Source: Rhizobium sp. ASV20 (GTDB lineage Bacteria > Pseudomonadota > Alphaproteobacteria > Rhizobiales > Rhizobiaceae). From it: a stretch of 45,991 bases of DNA. The notes under the pieces were generated by a model. The model had not been told where the DNA came from. It saw nothing but the letters and a program-made list of their open reading frames with translations, and searched no databases. Within the stretch, counting starts at the first letter, position 1, and each line of letters starts with the position of its first letter. The stretch lies in the NCBI RefSeq assembly GCF_016429015.1, contig NZ_JAELTU010000044.1:1-45991 (forward strand), given 5' to 3'. Below, piece by piece: positions 8,524-16,819 of the stretch. Position numbers and translations under genes: made by a program.

Positions 8524-9273
8524 CTAGAGCGTGCTCATGCCGCCATCGATGACCAGCTCGGCACCAACGGTGAAGGCGGATTCATCGGAAGCCAGGAAGA
8601 CGATCGCCTTGGCGACCTCGCTGGAATTGCCGAAGCGACCGGCCGGGATCTGGCTCTGGATCTGCGAAGCCATGGCCTTCGCATCGGCATCCGACAGACC
8701 GAACTTGCTATGCAGCGGCGTTGCGATCGGGCCGGGGCTGACGGCATTGACGCGGATGCCACGCCCGATCAGCTCACCCGAAAGTGTCTTTGCAAGCGTC
8801 AGCAAAGCACCCTTGGTCAGCGCGTAGACGCTCGAATTCGGCATGCCGATATGGGCGTTGATCGACGTGTTGAGCACGATCGAGGCCGGGTTCGAGAGCA
8901 GCGGCAGCAAGGCCTGGACCAGGAAGAACGGGCCTTTCACGTTGACGGCGATCGACTTGTCGAATGCAGCTTCCGTCCATTGTTCGAGCGGGCCGAACTC
9001 GGCAATGCCGGCATTGACGAAGACGATGTCGAGATGCCCGAAGGCTTTCTTGACGGCTTCCGCAACGGCTTGCTGGCCTTCGGCATTGCCGGCATCGGCC
9101 TGGAGAACGAGGGCCTTGTCGCCAAGCTCGTTGCGGGCGGCTTCGATATTGGCGGCACTGCTGCCGGTCACGATGACGCGGGCGCCTTCGGCAATGAACT
9201 GGCGGGCCGTTTCGAGGCCGATACCGGTCGTGCCGCCGGTGATGAGGGCCGTCTTGTTTTGCAGGCGTGACAT
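8524..9273 (-). CDS. Short-chain dehydrogenase/reductase
   Basis: NAD(P)-dependent oxidoreductase of the classical SDR family, 249 residues. Visible motifs are the cofactor loop TGGTTGIG (residues 12-19), NAG at 87-89, Ser137 in LNTSINA, and the catalytic Tyr150/Lys154 in YALTK. The C-terminus has the common GGMSTL ending after FTVGAELVIDGG. The ATG at 9273 has AAGGA seven bases upstream; the upstream extension of the open frame is not supported. It is divergent from a LysR gene, which probably controls it. The substrate is unknown; many relatives are annotated as glucose or 3-ketoacyl reductases, which I would not assume here. Confidence 0.88.
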   Translation of the reverse strand: MSRLQNKTALITGGTTGIGLETARQFIAEGARVIVTGSSAANIEAARNELGDKALVLQADAGNAEGQQAVAEAVKKAFGHLDIVFVNAGIAEFGPLEQWTEAAFDKSIAVNVKGPFFLVQALLPLLSNPASIVLNTSINAHIGMPNSSVYALTKGALLTLAKTLSGELIGRGIRVNAVSPGPIATPLHSKFGLSDADAKAMASQIQSQIPAGRFGNSSEVAKAIVFLASDESAFTVGAELVIDGGMSTL

Positions 9274-9381
9274 GATCTGTTCCTTCAGGGTTGCCGGAGG
9301 GCGGTGCCTCCGTTGTTTCCGTTGAGAAAGATATGGCTTGATTTCATCGTTCGGATTAGTCTGCAAATAGTGGAATTCGAA

Positions 9382-9396
9382 TTCGGAGTTTCCGAA
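9382..9396. promoter_or_regulatory. Palindrome overlapping the ribosome binding site of the LysR gene
   Basis: TTCGGA-GTT-TCCGAA sits 2 bases before the LysR start codon and contains its GGAG. An adjoining perfect palindrome GAATTCGAATTC lies at 9373-9384, and another TTCGGA at 9350-9355. These suggest autoregulation and control of the divergent SDR gene. Confidence 0.4.
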
Positions 9397-9398
9397 CG

Positions 9399-10355
9399 AT
9401 GCTGAAGATCGAGGGGATCGTCACGTTCGTGACCGTGGCCGAGGCGGGATCGATCAGCGAGGCCGCGCGACGGCTACGCCTGTCGAAATCCGTGGTCAGC
9501 GAGCGCCTCTCTGAAATGGAGAGGGCATTGGGGGCGACTTTGCTCCATCGCACGACCCGCAAGCTGACCCTGACGGAGGACGGCACCGCCTTTCTGCAAA
9601 GAGCGACGCGCATCACGCAGGAAGTACGCGAGGCCGCTGCCGATCTCGCCGAACGGCGCGGCACATTGATGGGGCCTCTGCGCATCGCCGCGCCCGTCAC
9701 CTTCGGTCGCCTGCATCTCGGCCCTGTTCTCTATCCCTTCCTCGCCGCGCATCCGGAGATCGAGCTGACGCTTGATCTCGACGACCGCCGGGTCGACCCC
9801 GCTTCGGATGGCTATGATGCAATCATTCGCCACGGCTTGATTGCCGACTCGCGGCTTGTCGCATGGAAGCTCGCCCGCAGCCGCCGCCTTCTCGTGGCCT
9901 CGCCTGACTATCTACGCCGCCATGGCATGCCCGCGTCCCTATCCGACCTCGAAGATCATCGCGGTATCTTCTACACCAATCGCGGCGTCGCCGACTGGCG
10001 CTTCCAAGGCCTGGAAGGCGCGATCGTTATTCGCGGGAAACTGGCATTGGGTGTCAACAACGGCGATGTCCTGCACGACGCCGCCATTGCCGGGCTCGGC
10101 ATCGCCCTGCTGCCGGCCTTCATTGCCGGGCCTTCGGTGAGGGAAGGGCGACTCGTCGAGATCGATGTCGGTTACAGGCCGGAGCCGGAATTCATCTTCA
10201 TGGCCCATCCCGAAGGCCGCAATCCCTCGGCAAAGCTCCGCGCGATTGCCGACCATCTGAAGAAGGCATTCGGCAACCCTCCCTATTGGGAGCTCGAGCA
10301 ACCGCAGCAAAAACATGAAGCGGTTGCGCGCCCGGAATTGCTGGAAAGCAAATAG
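9399..10355 (+). CDS. LysR-family transcriptional regulator (next to SDR)
   Basis: LysR regulator of 318 residues. The N-terminal helix-turn-helix reads FVTVAEAGSISEAARRLRLS and SVVSERLSEMERALGATL, followed by LLHRTTRKLTLTEDG, which is the CrgA-like subgroup pattern. The effector domain follows from about residue 90 (GPLRIAAPVTFGRLHLGP). It lies divergent from the SDR gene with a 125-base spacer rich in TTCGGA-type repeats, so the SDR is its best candidate target. The ligand is unknown. Some C-terminal residues (EQPQQKHEAVARPELLESK) extend beyond the usual LysR end. Confidence 0.87.
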   Translation: MLKIEGIVTFVTVAEAGSISEAARRLRLSKSVVSERLSEMERALGATLLHRTTRKLTLTEDGTAFLQRATRITQEVREAAADLAERRGTLMGPLRIAAPVTFGRLHLGPVLYPFLAAHPEIELTLDLDDRRVDPASDGYDAIIRHGLIADSRLVAWKLARSRRLLVASPDYLRRHGMPASLSDLEDHRGIFYTNRGVADWRFQGLEGAIVIRGKLALGVNNGDVLHDAAIAGLGIALLPAFIAGPSVREGRLVEIDVGYRPEPEFIFMAHPEGRNPSAKLRAIADHLKKAFGNPPYWELEQPQQKHEAVARPELLESK

Positions 10356-10363
10356 GTCTCCGG

Positions 10364-11251
10364 CTAGGCAATCAGGCTCATGAGATTGGCGATGACAGGT
10401 GATCGCTGCGCCTTGAGACTTGCAAGCCCCAAGCGCGCCACGACCGGCGGTCCGTCGATCGGCCGGTAGGTCACACCGTCGAGCCTGATTTGCGCGACGG
10501 ACGCCGGGACGATGGAAACGCCGAGATTGGCGGCGACGAGGTTGATGACGGAGGGGATCTGCGGCGCCTCCTGCGTCACGACAAGATCGAAGCCCGCTTC
10601 GCGGCAGGCTGCGACGATATCGTCGTAGAGGCTGAGCCCCACCATGCGCGGGAAGAGAATGAAGGGTTCTCCCGTCAAGTCGCCGATCGGCACGCGCTCC
10701 TTCTTTGCCAGCGGATGATGCGCCGGAAGCGCAATCAGCATCGGCTCGTCGGCAAAGCGTTTAAGCCGGACATCGCGCGGGTCTTCCAGGCCGGGACGAA
10801 TGAAGGCTGCATCGATCTCGCCGCGCATCAACCGCTCCATTAGTGCCTTGCTATTCATCTCCGTCAGTGACAGCCGCACCTCGGGCCAGTGGCCTCGAAA
10901 TTCGCGAATGGTCGCCGTTACGATGGTGTTGAAGGCGGAAGAGGCGGTAAAGCCCAGCGAAAGACGGCCGATCTCGCCGCGATTGGCGCGCTGGGCGGCG
11001 AGCTTTGCCTTTTCCGCCGCATCGACGGCGAGTTTTGCCTCGACAAGAAAAGCTTCTCCGGCCGCCGTCAGCTCGGCGCCGTGGGGGACGCGGTGGAACA
11101 GTTGCGCGCCGACTTCGTTCTCCAGGTCCCGGATCTGCTGGCTGAGCGGCGGTTGCCCGATGCCGAGATTGGCGGCGGCGCGGGTGAAGTTTCCTGCTTC
11201 GGCAAGCGCTAGAAAATAGCGGATATGACGCAGCTCCAACTCTATCTCCAA
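10364..11251 (-). CDS. LysR-family transcriptional regulator (next to MFS transporter)
   Basis: LysR regulator of 295 residues. It opens with ELRHIRYFLALAEAGNFTRA, then IGQPPLSQQIRDLENEVGAQLF, the BenM/CatR-like HTH pattern. The effector domain starts near LSLGFTASSAFNTIV. It is divergent from the MFS transporter at 11.3 kb; a T-N11-A dyad lies in the 73-base spacer, so the transporter-VOC pair is the likely target. The inducer is not known; the subgroup often senses aromatic or small organic compounds. Confidence 0.87.
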   Translation of the reverse strand: MEIELELRHIRYFLALAEAGNFTRAAANLGIGQPPLSQQIRDLENEVGAQLFHRVPHGAELTAAGEAFLVEAKLAVDAAEKAKLAAQRANRGEIGRLSLGFTASSAFNTIVTATIREFRGHWPEVRLSLTEMNSKALMERLMRGEIDAAFIRPGLEDPRDVRLKRFADEPMLIALPAHHPLAKKERVPIGDLTGEPFILFPRMVGLSLYDDIVAACREAGFDLVVTQEAPQIPSVINLVAANLGVSIVPASVAQIRLDGVTYRPIDGPPVVARLGLASLKAQRSPVIANLMSLIA

Positions 11252-11271
11252 AACCTATCAAGATCGGCTGT

Positions 11272-11284
11272 TCCATATATTGGA
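11272..11284. promoter_or_regulatory. LysR box (T-N11-A) between LysR and MFS genes
   Basis: TCCATATATTGGA is a dyad of TCCA and TGGA with an AT-rich centre and fits the LysR consensus T-N11-A exactly. It lies midway between the divergent regulator and transporter starts. Confidence 0.5.
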
Positions 11285-11324
11285 CTAATGAAGCGGGTCT
11301 GGCTACATTTCAGGGGAAGAAAGG

Positions 11325-12620
11325 TTGAGTGCCCCCATGTTCCGCGCCGCAAGCAAGCAGCAAACCACTGCTTCCGAAGTTCCATCCCGCCCCGAATTGA
11401 CGCTCGTCAAAAATGAACCGCCAAGCGACCCCCGTCAGTTCCTCACGCGCGGCACGCCCGCTTTCCGGCGCGCGACGATAGCCCTGTTTCTCTCCGGTTT
11501 TGCCACCTTCTCGCTGCTTTATTGCGTGCAGCCGCTGATGCCGATCTTCTCTCAGGATTTTGGCGTCACGCCAGCTGCAAGCTCTTTGTCGCTGTCGCTT
11601 TCGACCGGCTTCCTGGCCTTTGCGATCTTCGGCGCGGCTGCCGTTTCCGAAAGCCTCGGTCGGCGCAGCCTGATGTTCATCTCGCTGCTGGGCGCGGCAA
11701 TCTGTACGATCGTCTGCGCGGTGTCGCCGAGCTGGCATATGCTGCTCGCCGTTCGTGCGCTTGAGGGCTTTCTGCTCGGCGGCGTGCCGGCTGTTGCCAT
11801 GACCTATCTCGCTGAAGAAATCGAGCCGCGCGGCCTTGGCGGCGCCATGGGCCTCTATATAGCCGGCAACGCTTTCGGCGGCATGGCAGGCCGCGTGGTA
11901 ACGGGCACGATCGCCGAATATCTGAGCTGGCGGCCAGCGCTGGCAACCGTCGGCATTCTCGGCCTGATCGCCGCCGTCGGCTTCCTCTATCTGCTGCCGC
12001 CGTCGCGTAATTTTACACCGCGCAAGGGCTTCGATGCCGCCTTCCACATAAAGGCCTGGGGCGGTCACTTCGGTAATGTGGCTCTGCCTCTGCTCTTTGC
12101 CATCGGCTTCCTGGTGATGGGCTCCTTCGTGACGGTCTATAACTATGCCGGCTTCCGCCTCGTAGCGGCCCCCTATAACCTCAGCCAGACCGAGCTCGGC
12201 CTGATCTTCACAGCCTATCTCTTCGGCATCGTCGCCTCGTGGGCTGCCGGTTTGCTCGGCGACCGTATAGGTCATTTTATCGTGCTGCCGATTGGCGTGC
12301 TGATCGCGGCGCTCGGTGCGGCGGTCACGCTTTCCAGTTCTCTGCCTCTGATCATTCTCGGCGTCGTTCTGGTGACGATCGGCTTCTTCATGACGCATTC
12401 CGTCGCCAGCGCATTGGTCGGGCGGCTGGCTCGCAGCTTCAAAGGGCACGCCTCCTCGCTCTATCTGCTCGCCTACTATCTGGGCTCCAGCATTGCCGGC
12501 TCTGTCGGCGGCTATTTCTGGCTTGCCGATGGCTGGAATGCTGTGGTTGCCTTCATCCTCGCCATGTTGGCAATATGTCTCGTCAGCGCTCTGGCCGTCG
12601 CTAGGCTGGCGCGTCGTTGA
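11325..12620 (+). CDS. MFS transporter (12-TM efflux type)
   Basis: Inner-membrane major facilitator protein of 431 residues (427 if the ATG at 11337 is used). After a hydrophilic N-terminus of about 45 residues come twelve hydrophobic segments. Motif-A-like [15 protein letters not shown] follows TM2, and [23 protein letters not shown] marks TM4-5. This is the pattern of YnfM-type members, some of which export arabinose, drugs or amino acids; the substrate cannot be told. A TTG start at 11325 has AGGGGA seven bases upstream, while the ATG 12 bases later is the alternative. The stop is 14 bases before the VOC gene, so the two form an operon, probably under the divergent LysR protein. Confidence 0.85.
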   Translation: MSAPMFRAASKQQTTASEVPSRPELTLVKNEPPSDPRQFLTRGTPAFRRATIALFLSGFATFSLLYCVQPLMPIFSQDFGVTPAASSLSLSLSTGFLAFAIFGAAAVSESLGRRSLMFISLLGAAICTIVCAVSPSWHMLLAVRALEGFLLGGVPAVAMTYLAEEIEPRGLGGAMGLYIAGNAFGGMAGRVVTGTIAEYLSWRPALATVGILGLIAAVGFLYLLPPSRNFTPRKGFDAAFHIKAWGGHFGNVALPLLFAIGFLVMGSFVTVYNYAGFRLVAAPYNLSQTELGLIFTAYLFGIVASWAAGLLGDRIGHFIVLPIGVLIAALGAAVTLSSSLPLIILGVVLVTIGFFMTHSVASALVGRLARSFKGHASSLYLLAYYLGSSIAGSVGGYFWLADGWNAVVAFILAMLAICLVSALAVARLARR

Positions 12621-12634
12621 GGCCGGAGACCGCC

Positions 12635-13021
12635 ATGATCCGCATAGACCACCTCGATCATCTGGTGCTCACGGTTGCGAGCATTGAGGAGAGCTGCGAT
12701 TTCTATGCCCGCGTTCTCGGTATGCGCGTCGAAACCTTCGGGGAGGGCCGCAAGGCTCTCACCTTCGGCAGCCAGAAGATCAACCTGCACCGTGCCGGCC
12801 ACGAATTCGAACCCAAGGCCGAGCGACCGACACCGGGCTCCGCCGACCTTTGCTTCATCAGCAGCACGCCGCTGGACGACGTCGTCGCTCATCTGAGAGC
12901 CGAGGGCGTCGCGATTACGGAAGGTCCCGTTCGCCGCACCGGCGCGACTGGCCCCATACTCTCGGTCTATTTCCGCGATCCGGACAGCAACCTGATCGAA
13001 GTGTCGAACAACCTCTCCTGA
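12635..13021 (+). CDS. VOC-family protein (glyoxalase/dioxygenase-like)
   Basis: Vicinal oxygen chelate protein of 128 residues. It has two beta-alpha-beta-beta-beta modules: [21 protein letters not shown], with a candidate metal His, then [19 protein letters not shown] and a C-terminal [15 protein letters not shown] with the usual metal Glu. The ATG at 12635 is chosen because GGAG lies six bases before it. It is close relatives of biphenyl-dioxygenase or virulence-associated VOC proteins by pattern, but the substrate is unknown. It follows the MFS gene by 14 bases; detoxification or resistance together with the exporter is a reasonable but unproven role. Confidence 0.82.
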   Translation: MIRIDHLDHLVLTVASIEESCDFYARVLGMRVETFGEGRKALTFGSQKINLHRAGHEFEPKAERPTPGSADLCFISSTPLDDVVAHLRAEGVAITEGPVRRTGATGPILSVYFRDPDSNLIEVSNNLS

Positions 13022-13078
13022 GATCACATAGCCGCATCGTCAGGCGTTCCCTTGCCGGCCTGCCTCTGAAGGTGGCTG

Positions 13079-13108
13079 CTTGACTTCCGAAATTTCGACC
13101 TATATTAA
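13079..13108 (+). promoter_or_regulatory. Promoter of the ArsR-AHSA1-GFA operon
   Basis: CTTGACT provides a -35 (TTGACT, 13080-13085), a 17-base spacer follows, and TATTAA (13103-13108) is the -10. The -10 runs into the 30-bp palindrome, so a bound repressor would block the promoter. Confidence 0.55.
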
Positions 13109-13136
13109 ACCAATAAGTTAATTAACTTTCTGGTTT
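13107..13136. promoter_or_regulatory. 30-bp palindromic operator before the ArsR gene
   Basis: AAACCA, two bases, a perfect 14-bp palindrome AAGTTAATTAACTT, two bases, TGGTTT. The only asymmetry is the two-base pair on each side. It ends 10 bases before the ArsR start codon and overlaps the promoter, as expected for autorepression. Confidence 0.65.
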
Positions 13137-13146
13137 ATCAAATCGC

Positions 13147-13488
13147 ATGGACACATTGAGCGTGACCCTTTCGGCGCTAGCCGACCCAACCCGCCGGGCA
13201 ATTCTGGCGCGGCTGGCAAACGGCGAGGCATCCGTCTCCGAACTGGCCGAACCTTTCGACATGTCGCTGGTCGCCGTGTCCAAGCATCTGAAGGTGCTGG
13301 AAAAGGCCGGTTTGATCTCGAAGGGCAGGGAAGCGCAGTGGCGTCCCTGCCGGCTGGAGCCGAAGCCGCTCCGGCAGGTGGACGATTGGCTGGAGAATTA
13401 CCGGCAGTTCTGGAACGACAATCTCGATCGTCTGGAAGCCTATGCGGCACTATTGCAAAAGGGAGAGGTGGATGAACCAAGCAAATGA
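13147..13488 (+). CDS. ArsR-family (SdpR-like) repressor
   Basis: Small winged-helix repressor of 113 residues: LSALADPTRRAILARL, ASVSELAEPFDMSLVAVSKHLKVLEKAGLI, then the wing SKGREAQWRPCRLEPKPL. It has no cysteine metal-site motif such as ELCVCDL, so it is not a classic metal sensor but belongs to the group paired with AHSA1 proteins. It probably represses its own operon through the 30-bp palindrome just upstream. No good ribosome binding site is seen before the ATG; a short or leaderless message is possible. Its 3' end overlaps the next gene by 17 bases. Confidence 0.88.
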   Translation: MDTLSVTLSALADPTRRAILARLANGEASVSELAEPFDMSLVAVSKHLKVLEKAGLISKGREAQWRPCRLEPKPLRQVDDWLENYRQFWNDNLDRLEAYAALLQKGEVDEPSK

Positions 13489-13957
13489 CGATCGCAGCAT
13501 GCGCTCGCCGCGCGAGATCGTGCTGACACGCGATATTGCCGCGCCGCGTGCATTGTTGTTTCGCCTTTGGACGGAACCTGAGCATCTGATGCGCTGGTGG
13601 GGTCCTCAGAACATGACGGCGCCATCTGCTTCCGTCGACCTGCGGGAAGGCGGCGCCTGGCGGCACTGCATTCTGACGCAGGAGGGCAAGGAATATTGGA
13701 GCCATGGACGCTATCTGGAGATCCTCCCGCCCGAGCGCCTGGTCTTTTCCTTTGCTTGGGAGAACCAGGAGGGCAGGGCTGAGCATCCGATGCAGGTCAC
13801 CGTGGAATTTCATGAGCTTGGTGAGAAGAAGACGCAGCTCGTCTTCCGCAAGGTCGAACTGCCTGACGATATCGAACTGAAGCTGCAGACCGGCGGCTGG
13901 GTGCAAGCCCTCGACAAATATGCCACCTATGCGGAAGCAATCTCAAGGGAAGGATGA
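13472..13957 (+). CDS. SRPBCC/AHSA1-domain protein
   Basis: START-like ligand-binding fold of 161 residues related to the C-terminal domain of the Hsp90 activator Aha1. Typical segments are IVLTRDIAAPRALLFRLWTE, HLMRWWGPQNMT, GGAWRH, and the C-terminal GGWVQALDKYATY. The ATG at 13472 is preceded by GGGAGAGG. It overlaps the ArsR gene and touches the GFA gene, so the three are translationally coupled. In rhizobia such ArsR-AHSA1 pairs are common, but the ligand is generally unknown. Confidence 0.85.
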   Translation: MNQANDDRSMRSPREIVLTRDIAAPRALLFRLWTEPEHLMRWWGPQNMTAPSASVDLREGGAWRHCILTQEGKEYWSHGRYLEILPPERLVFSFAWENQEGRAEHPMQVTVEFHELGEKKTQLVFRKVELPDDIELKLQTGGWVQALDKYATYAEAISREG

Positions 13958-13962
13958 GAGTG

Positions 13963-14367
13963 ATGAAGAAGACCTATCATGGAAGTTGCCACTGCGGCGC
14001 CGTCGCTTACGAAGCCGATCTCGACCTGCAGGCGGGCACCTTCAAGTGCAATTGTTCCATCTGCAAGAAGAAGCGCAATTGGCTGACCGTCGCCACGCCT
14101 GCCGATTTCCGTCTGACCTCGGGCGAAGGCAATATCGGCGAATACCAGTTCGGCCCGCGCATCTTGCATCATCTCTTCTGCAAGACCTGCGGCATCAGCT
14201 CCTTCAACCAGGGTGAAAATCCCGCACTCGGCGGCAAGTTCTATGCGATCAGTGTCAGCTGCCTGGACGATGCCACCGACGAGGAACTCGCCTCGCTTCC
14301 CGTAGGATATTTCGATGGCCGCGACGATCGCTTCGATCGTGCTCCGGAAGAGACGCGCTATCTCTAG
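13963..14367 (+). CDS. GFA-family zinc protein (formaldehyde-activating-enzyme-like)
   Basis: Member of the family named after glutathione-dependent formaldehyde-activating enzyme, 134 residues. The zinc ligands are visible: GSCHCGAV, FKCNCSICKKK and LFCKTCGISSF. These small CxC proteins bind structural and catalytic zinc; for most members the reaction is unproven, so I name the family only. The ATG at 13963 has GGGAAGG nine bases upstream; an ATG at 13954 that overlaps the previous stop is an alternative. It is the third gene of the ArsR-AHSA1 operon. Confidence 0.85.
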   Translation: MKKTYHGSCHCGAVAYEADLDLQAGTFKCNCSICKKKRNWLTVATPADFRLTSGEGNIGEYQFGPRILHHLFCKTCGISSFNQGENPALGGKFYAISVSCLDDATDEELASLPVGYFDGRDDRFDRAPEETRYL

Positions 14368-14375
14368 CGCGAGGC

Positions 14376-15044
14376 TTAGCCCTTGGTGGCGAGCCAGATC
14401 ACATGGCGCGCGCCTGTCTTGCCGTTGGCGCGCGTGTTGACCACCTCGGCCGCAAAACCGCTATCGCGCAGGCGTTTCGTGAAGCGCTCATCGGGTCCTG
14501 AAGACCAGACGGCAAGGATGCCGCTGGGGCGAAGTGCATCGCGTGCCGCCTTCAGGCCCTTATAATCGTATAGGCCGTCATTGGCCTCCGACGTAATGCC
14601 ATCGGGACCATTGTCGACATCGAGCAGAATGGCATCGTAGGCCGCCTTGTGGGCACGGATAAGGGGGCGCACGTCACCCTCGTGGATGGCCACACGAGGA
14701 TCATCGAGGCAGCCATCAAAGACCGCCGCCATCGGCCCGCGCGCCCAGGTTACCACTGTCGGAACCAGCTCCGCGACCGTAACCTTCGCATCCGCACCAA
14801 GTTCGCCGAGGGCCGCGCGCAAGGTAAAGCCCATGCCGAGGCCGCCAATGAGCATATGCGGCGTCTTCCGGCCTTTGATTCTCTCACAGGAAAGCGTGGC
14901 AAGCGCGCGCTCGGAGCCGCTCAGGCGGCTGTTCATCAGCTCGTTGGTGCCGAGCATGATGGAAAATTCCTGGCCGCGCTGCTTCAGGCGCAACTCGCCG
15001 CCACCAGGGATTTTCGCAGTGTCGAGCAAGGTCCAGGGGATCAC
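14376..15044 (-). CDS. Spermidine-synthase-like methyltransferase-fold protein
   Basis: Rossmann-fold protein of about 222 residues resembling spermine/spermidine synthase: HMLIGGLGMGFTLRAALGELG (nucleotide loop), VTVAELVPTVVTWA with the acidic end of strand 2, VAIHEGDVRPLI, and YDAILLDVDNGPDG. It lacks the N-terminal beta domain of polyamine synthases, so its true reaction is unclear. The start is GTG 15044 or TTG 15050; GAGAG lies just upstream. It lies 71 bases after the urocanate-hydratase-like gene and may be either the last gene of that operon or independent. Convergent with the GFA gene. Confidence 0.72.
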   Translation of the reverse strand: MIPWTLLDTAKIPGGGELRLKQRGQEFSIMLGTNELMNSRLSGSERALATLSCERIKGRKTPHMLIGGLGMGFTLRAALGELGADAKVTVAELVPTVVTWARGPMAAVFDGCLDDPRVAIHEGDVRPLIRAHKAAYDAILLDVDNGPDGITSEANDGLYDYKGLKAARDALRPSGILAVWSSGPDERFTKRLRDSGFAAEVVNTRANGKTGARHVIWLATKG

Positions 15045-15115
15045 GGGCAACTCTCAAAGCTTGTTACGAATTGCCCGGGACCATAATCTCTCGATGCTGC
15101 TAAGAACAGACGTGC

Positions 15116-16777
15116 TTACCCCAGTCGGATATAGGGCACATCCTTTTTCGCAACTTCGTCCAGCGCTTCCTCATAACCGGCGTCGGCATAGCGCATGACG
15201 CCGAGCGCCGTGTCGTTGGTCAGCGCATGGTCGAGCCGTTCGTCGGCCGCCGCCGTGCCGTCTGCGACGATGGTGACGCCGCAGCTCGTCATATAGCCGG
15301 CATAGCCGCCGCCGCCGGAGTGGACGACGACGAGGTCGGCCATCGACGAGCAGAGCATCATGGCGTCGATCAGCGGCCAATCGGCGATGGCGTCGGAGCC
15401 GTCCTTCATACCCTCGGTCATGATGTTCGGATGCGCCATGGCGCCGGCGTCGAGATGGTCGCGCGAAAACGCGATCGGACCCTTCAGCTCGCCGCTGGCC
15501 ACAAGCTCGTTGACACGGCGGGCAAGCGCCGTGCGCTCACCATGGCCGAGCCATGCGATACGCGCCGGCAGACCTTCGAACGGCACGTGCTCGCGGGCAA
15601 GCTTGATCCAGTTGGTGATGATCTTGTTGTCCGGGAACATGTCCAGCAGCAGATCGTCGATGCGGGCGATATCGCTTTCCTCGCCGGAGAGTGCCATCCA
15701 GCGGAAGGGGCCGATAGCACGGCAGAAGAGCGGCCGTAGATAGGCTTCGGTAAAGATCGGGATATCGAAAGCGTTCGCAACGCCGCCTTCCTTCGCCTGG
15801 GTGCGGATCAGGTTGCCGTTGTCGAAGACTTCGGAGCCCTTCTTCTGGAAATCCAGCATGGCCTTCACATGCTCGACGATCGAGGCGCGGCTTGCGGCCA
15901 TCAGCTGGCCCTGACCGTCGTCGCGCAGATCCTTGACTTGGCTGAGGCTCATGCCCTTCGGCACGTAGCCATAGACGAGATCGTGGGCCGAGGTCTGGTC
16001 GGTGACGATATCGGGCACGATGCCGCGGCGTGCAATCTCGGGATAGATTTCGGCCGCATTGCCGACGAGGCCGACGGAAAGCGCCCGCTTTTCCTTGACC
16101 GCAGCATCGATCATCGCCAGCGCGGAATCGAGGTCGGGTGCAATTTCCTGCAGATAGCCGATTTCCTGGCGCTTCCTGGCGCGCTCCGCATCGATATCGA
16201 CGCAGAGGATGGCGGCACCCGCCATACGGCCGGCGAGCGGCTGTGCGCCGCCCATGCCGCCGAGGCCGGCGGTCAGCACGAAACGGCCGAAGAGATCACC
16301 GCCGAAGCGACGCTCGGCGATGCGCATGAAGATTTCATAGGTGCCCTGGATGACGCCTTGGCTGCCGATATATTGCCAGGCGCCGGCCGTCAGGCCACCC
16401 CAGCAGATCAGGCCCTTGCGCTGCAGCTCGTAGAACACCTCGGCCTTTGCCCATTGCCCGACGATGTTGCAGTTCGCCATGATGACGAGCGGCGCCTTGT
16501 CATGCGTGCGGATGAGGCCGATCGGCTTGCCGGATTGGATGAGCAGGGTCTGGTTCTCATCCATTTCGGTCAGCGCCTTGACGATGCCCTTGTGCGCAGC
16601 CCAGTTACGGGCAGCCTTGCCGAGTGCTGCGTAGACGACGAGATTGTCGGGATCTTCGCCGACCGAGAGTACGTTTTCGAGCAGGCGCAGCAGGGCCTCC
16701 TGCCGCCAGCCCTTGGCACGCAGCTCCGGGCCGCCCGGAATGGGGAATTTCGGGTGACGTGGATTGGCTTTCGGCAT
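15116..16777 (-). CDS. Urocanate hydratase homologue, probably thiourocanate hydratase
   Basis: NAD+-dependent hydratase of the urocanase family, 553 residues, cytoplasmic. The family core is plain: QSGKPIGLIRTH, YIGSQGVIQGTYE, the NAD-binding GLGGMGGAQP (171-180), VTDQTSAHD, RPLFCRAIGPFRW with the conserved Cys, and DGSDAIADWPL. Compared with the HutU sequence as I remember it, substrate-side segments differ: WGGLTAGAW (126-134) where HutU has YGQMTAGSW, VVYAALGKAARN for VVYGGIGRAARN, and SGGGGYAGYMTSCG for a His-rich HHGGGVGMGFSQHSG. It ends an operon with a lyase, hydantoinase, carbamoylase and DUF917 protein and no hutI, so I infer hydration of (S-methyl)thiourocanate. Classical HutU remains possible. 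Confidence 0.75.
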   Translation of the reverse strand: MPKANPRHPKFPIPGGPELRAKGWRQEALLRLLENVLSVGEDPDNLVVYAALGKAARNWAAHKGIVKALTEMDENQTLLIQSGKPIGLIRTHDKAPLVIMANCNIVGQWAKAEVFYELQRKGLICWGGLTAGAWQYIGSQGVIQGTYEIFMRIAERRFGGDLFGRFVLTAGLGGMGGAQPLAGRMAGAAILCVDIDAERARKRQEIGYLQEIAPDLDSALAMIDAAVKEKRALSVGLVGNAAEIYPEIARRGIVPDIVTDQTSAHDLVYGYVPKGMSLSQVKDLRDDGQGQLMAASRASIVEHVKAMLDFQKKGSEVFDNGNLIRTQAKEGGVANAFDIPIFTEAYLRPLFCRAIGPFRWMALSGEESDIARIDDLLLDMFPDNKIITNWIKLAREHVPFEGLPARIAWLGHGERTALARRVNELVASGELKGPIAFSRDHLDAGAMAHPNIMTEGMKDGSDAIADWPLIDAMMLCSSMADLVVVHSGGGGYAGYMTSCGVTIVADGTAAADERLDHALTNDTALGVMRYADAGYEEALDEVAKKDVPYIRLG

Positions 16778-16819
16778 GGATTTCCCTTCCCTGTTTTCCT
16801 TGTTGTTTCGGTCGCCCGG

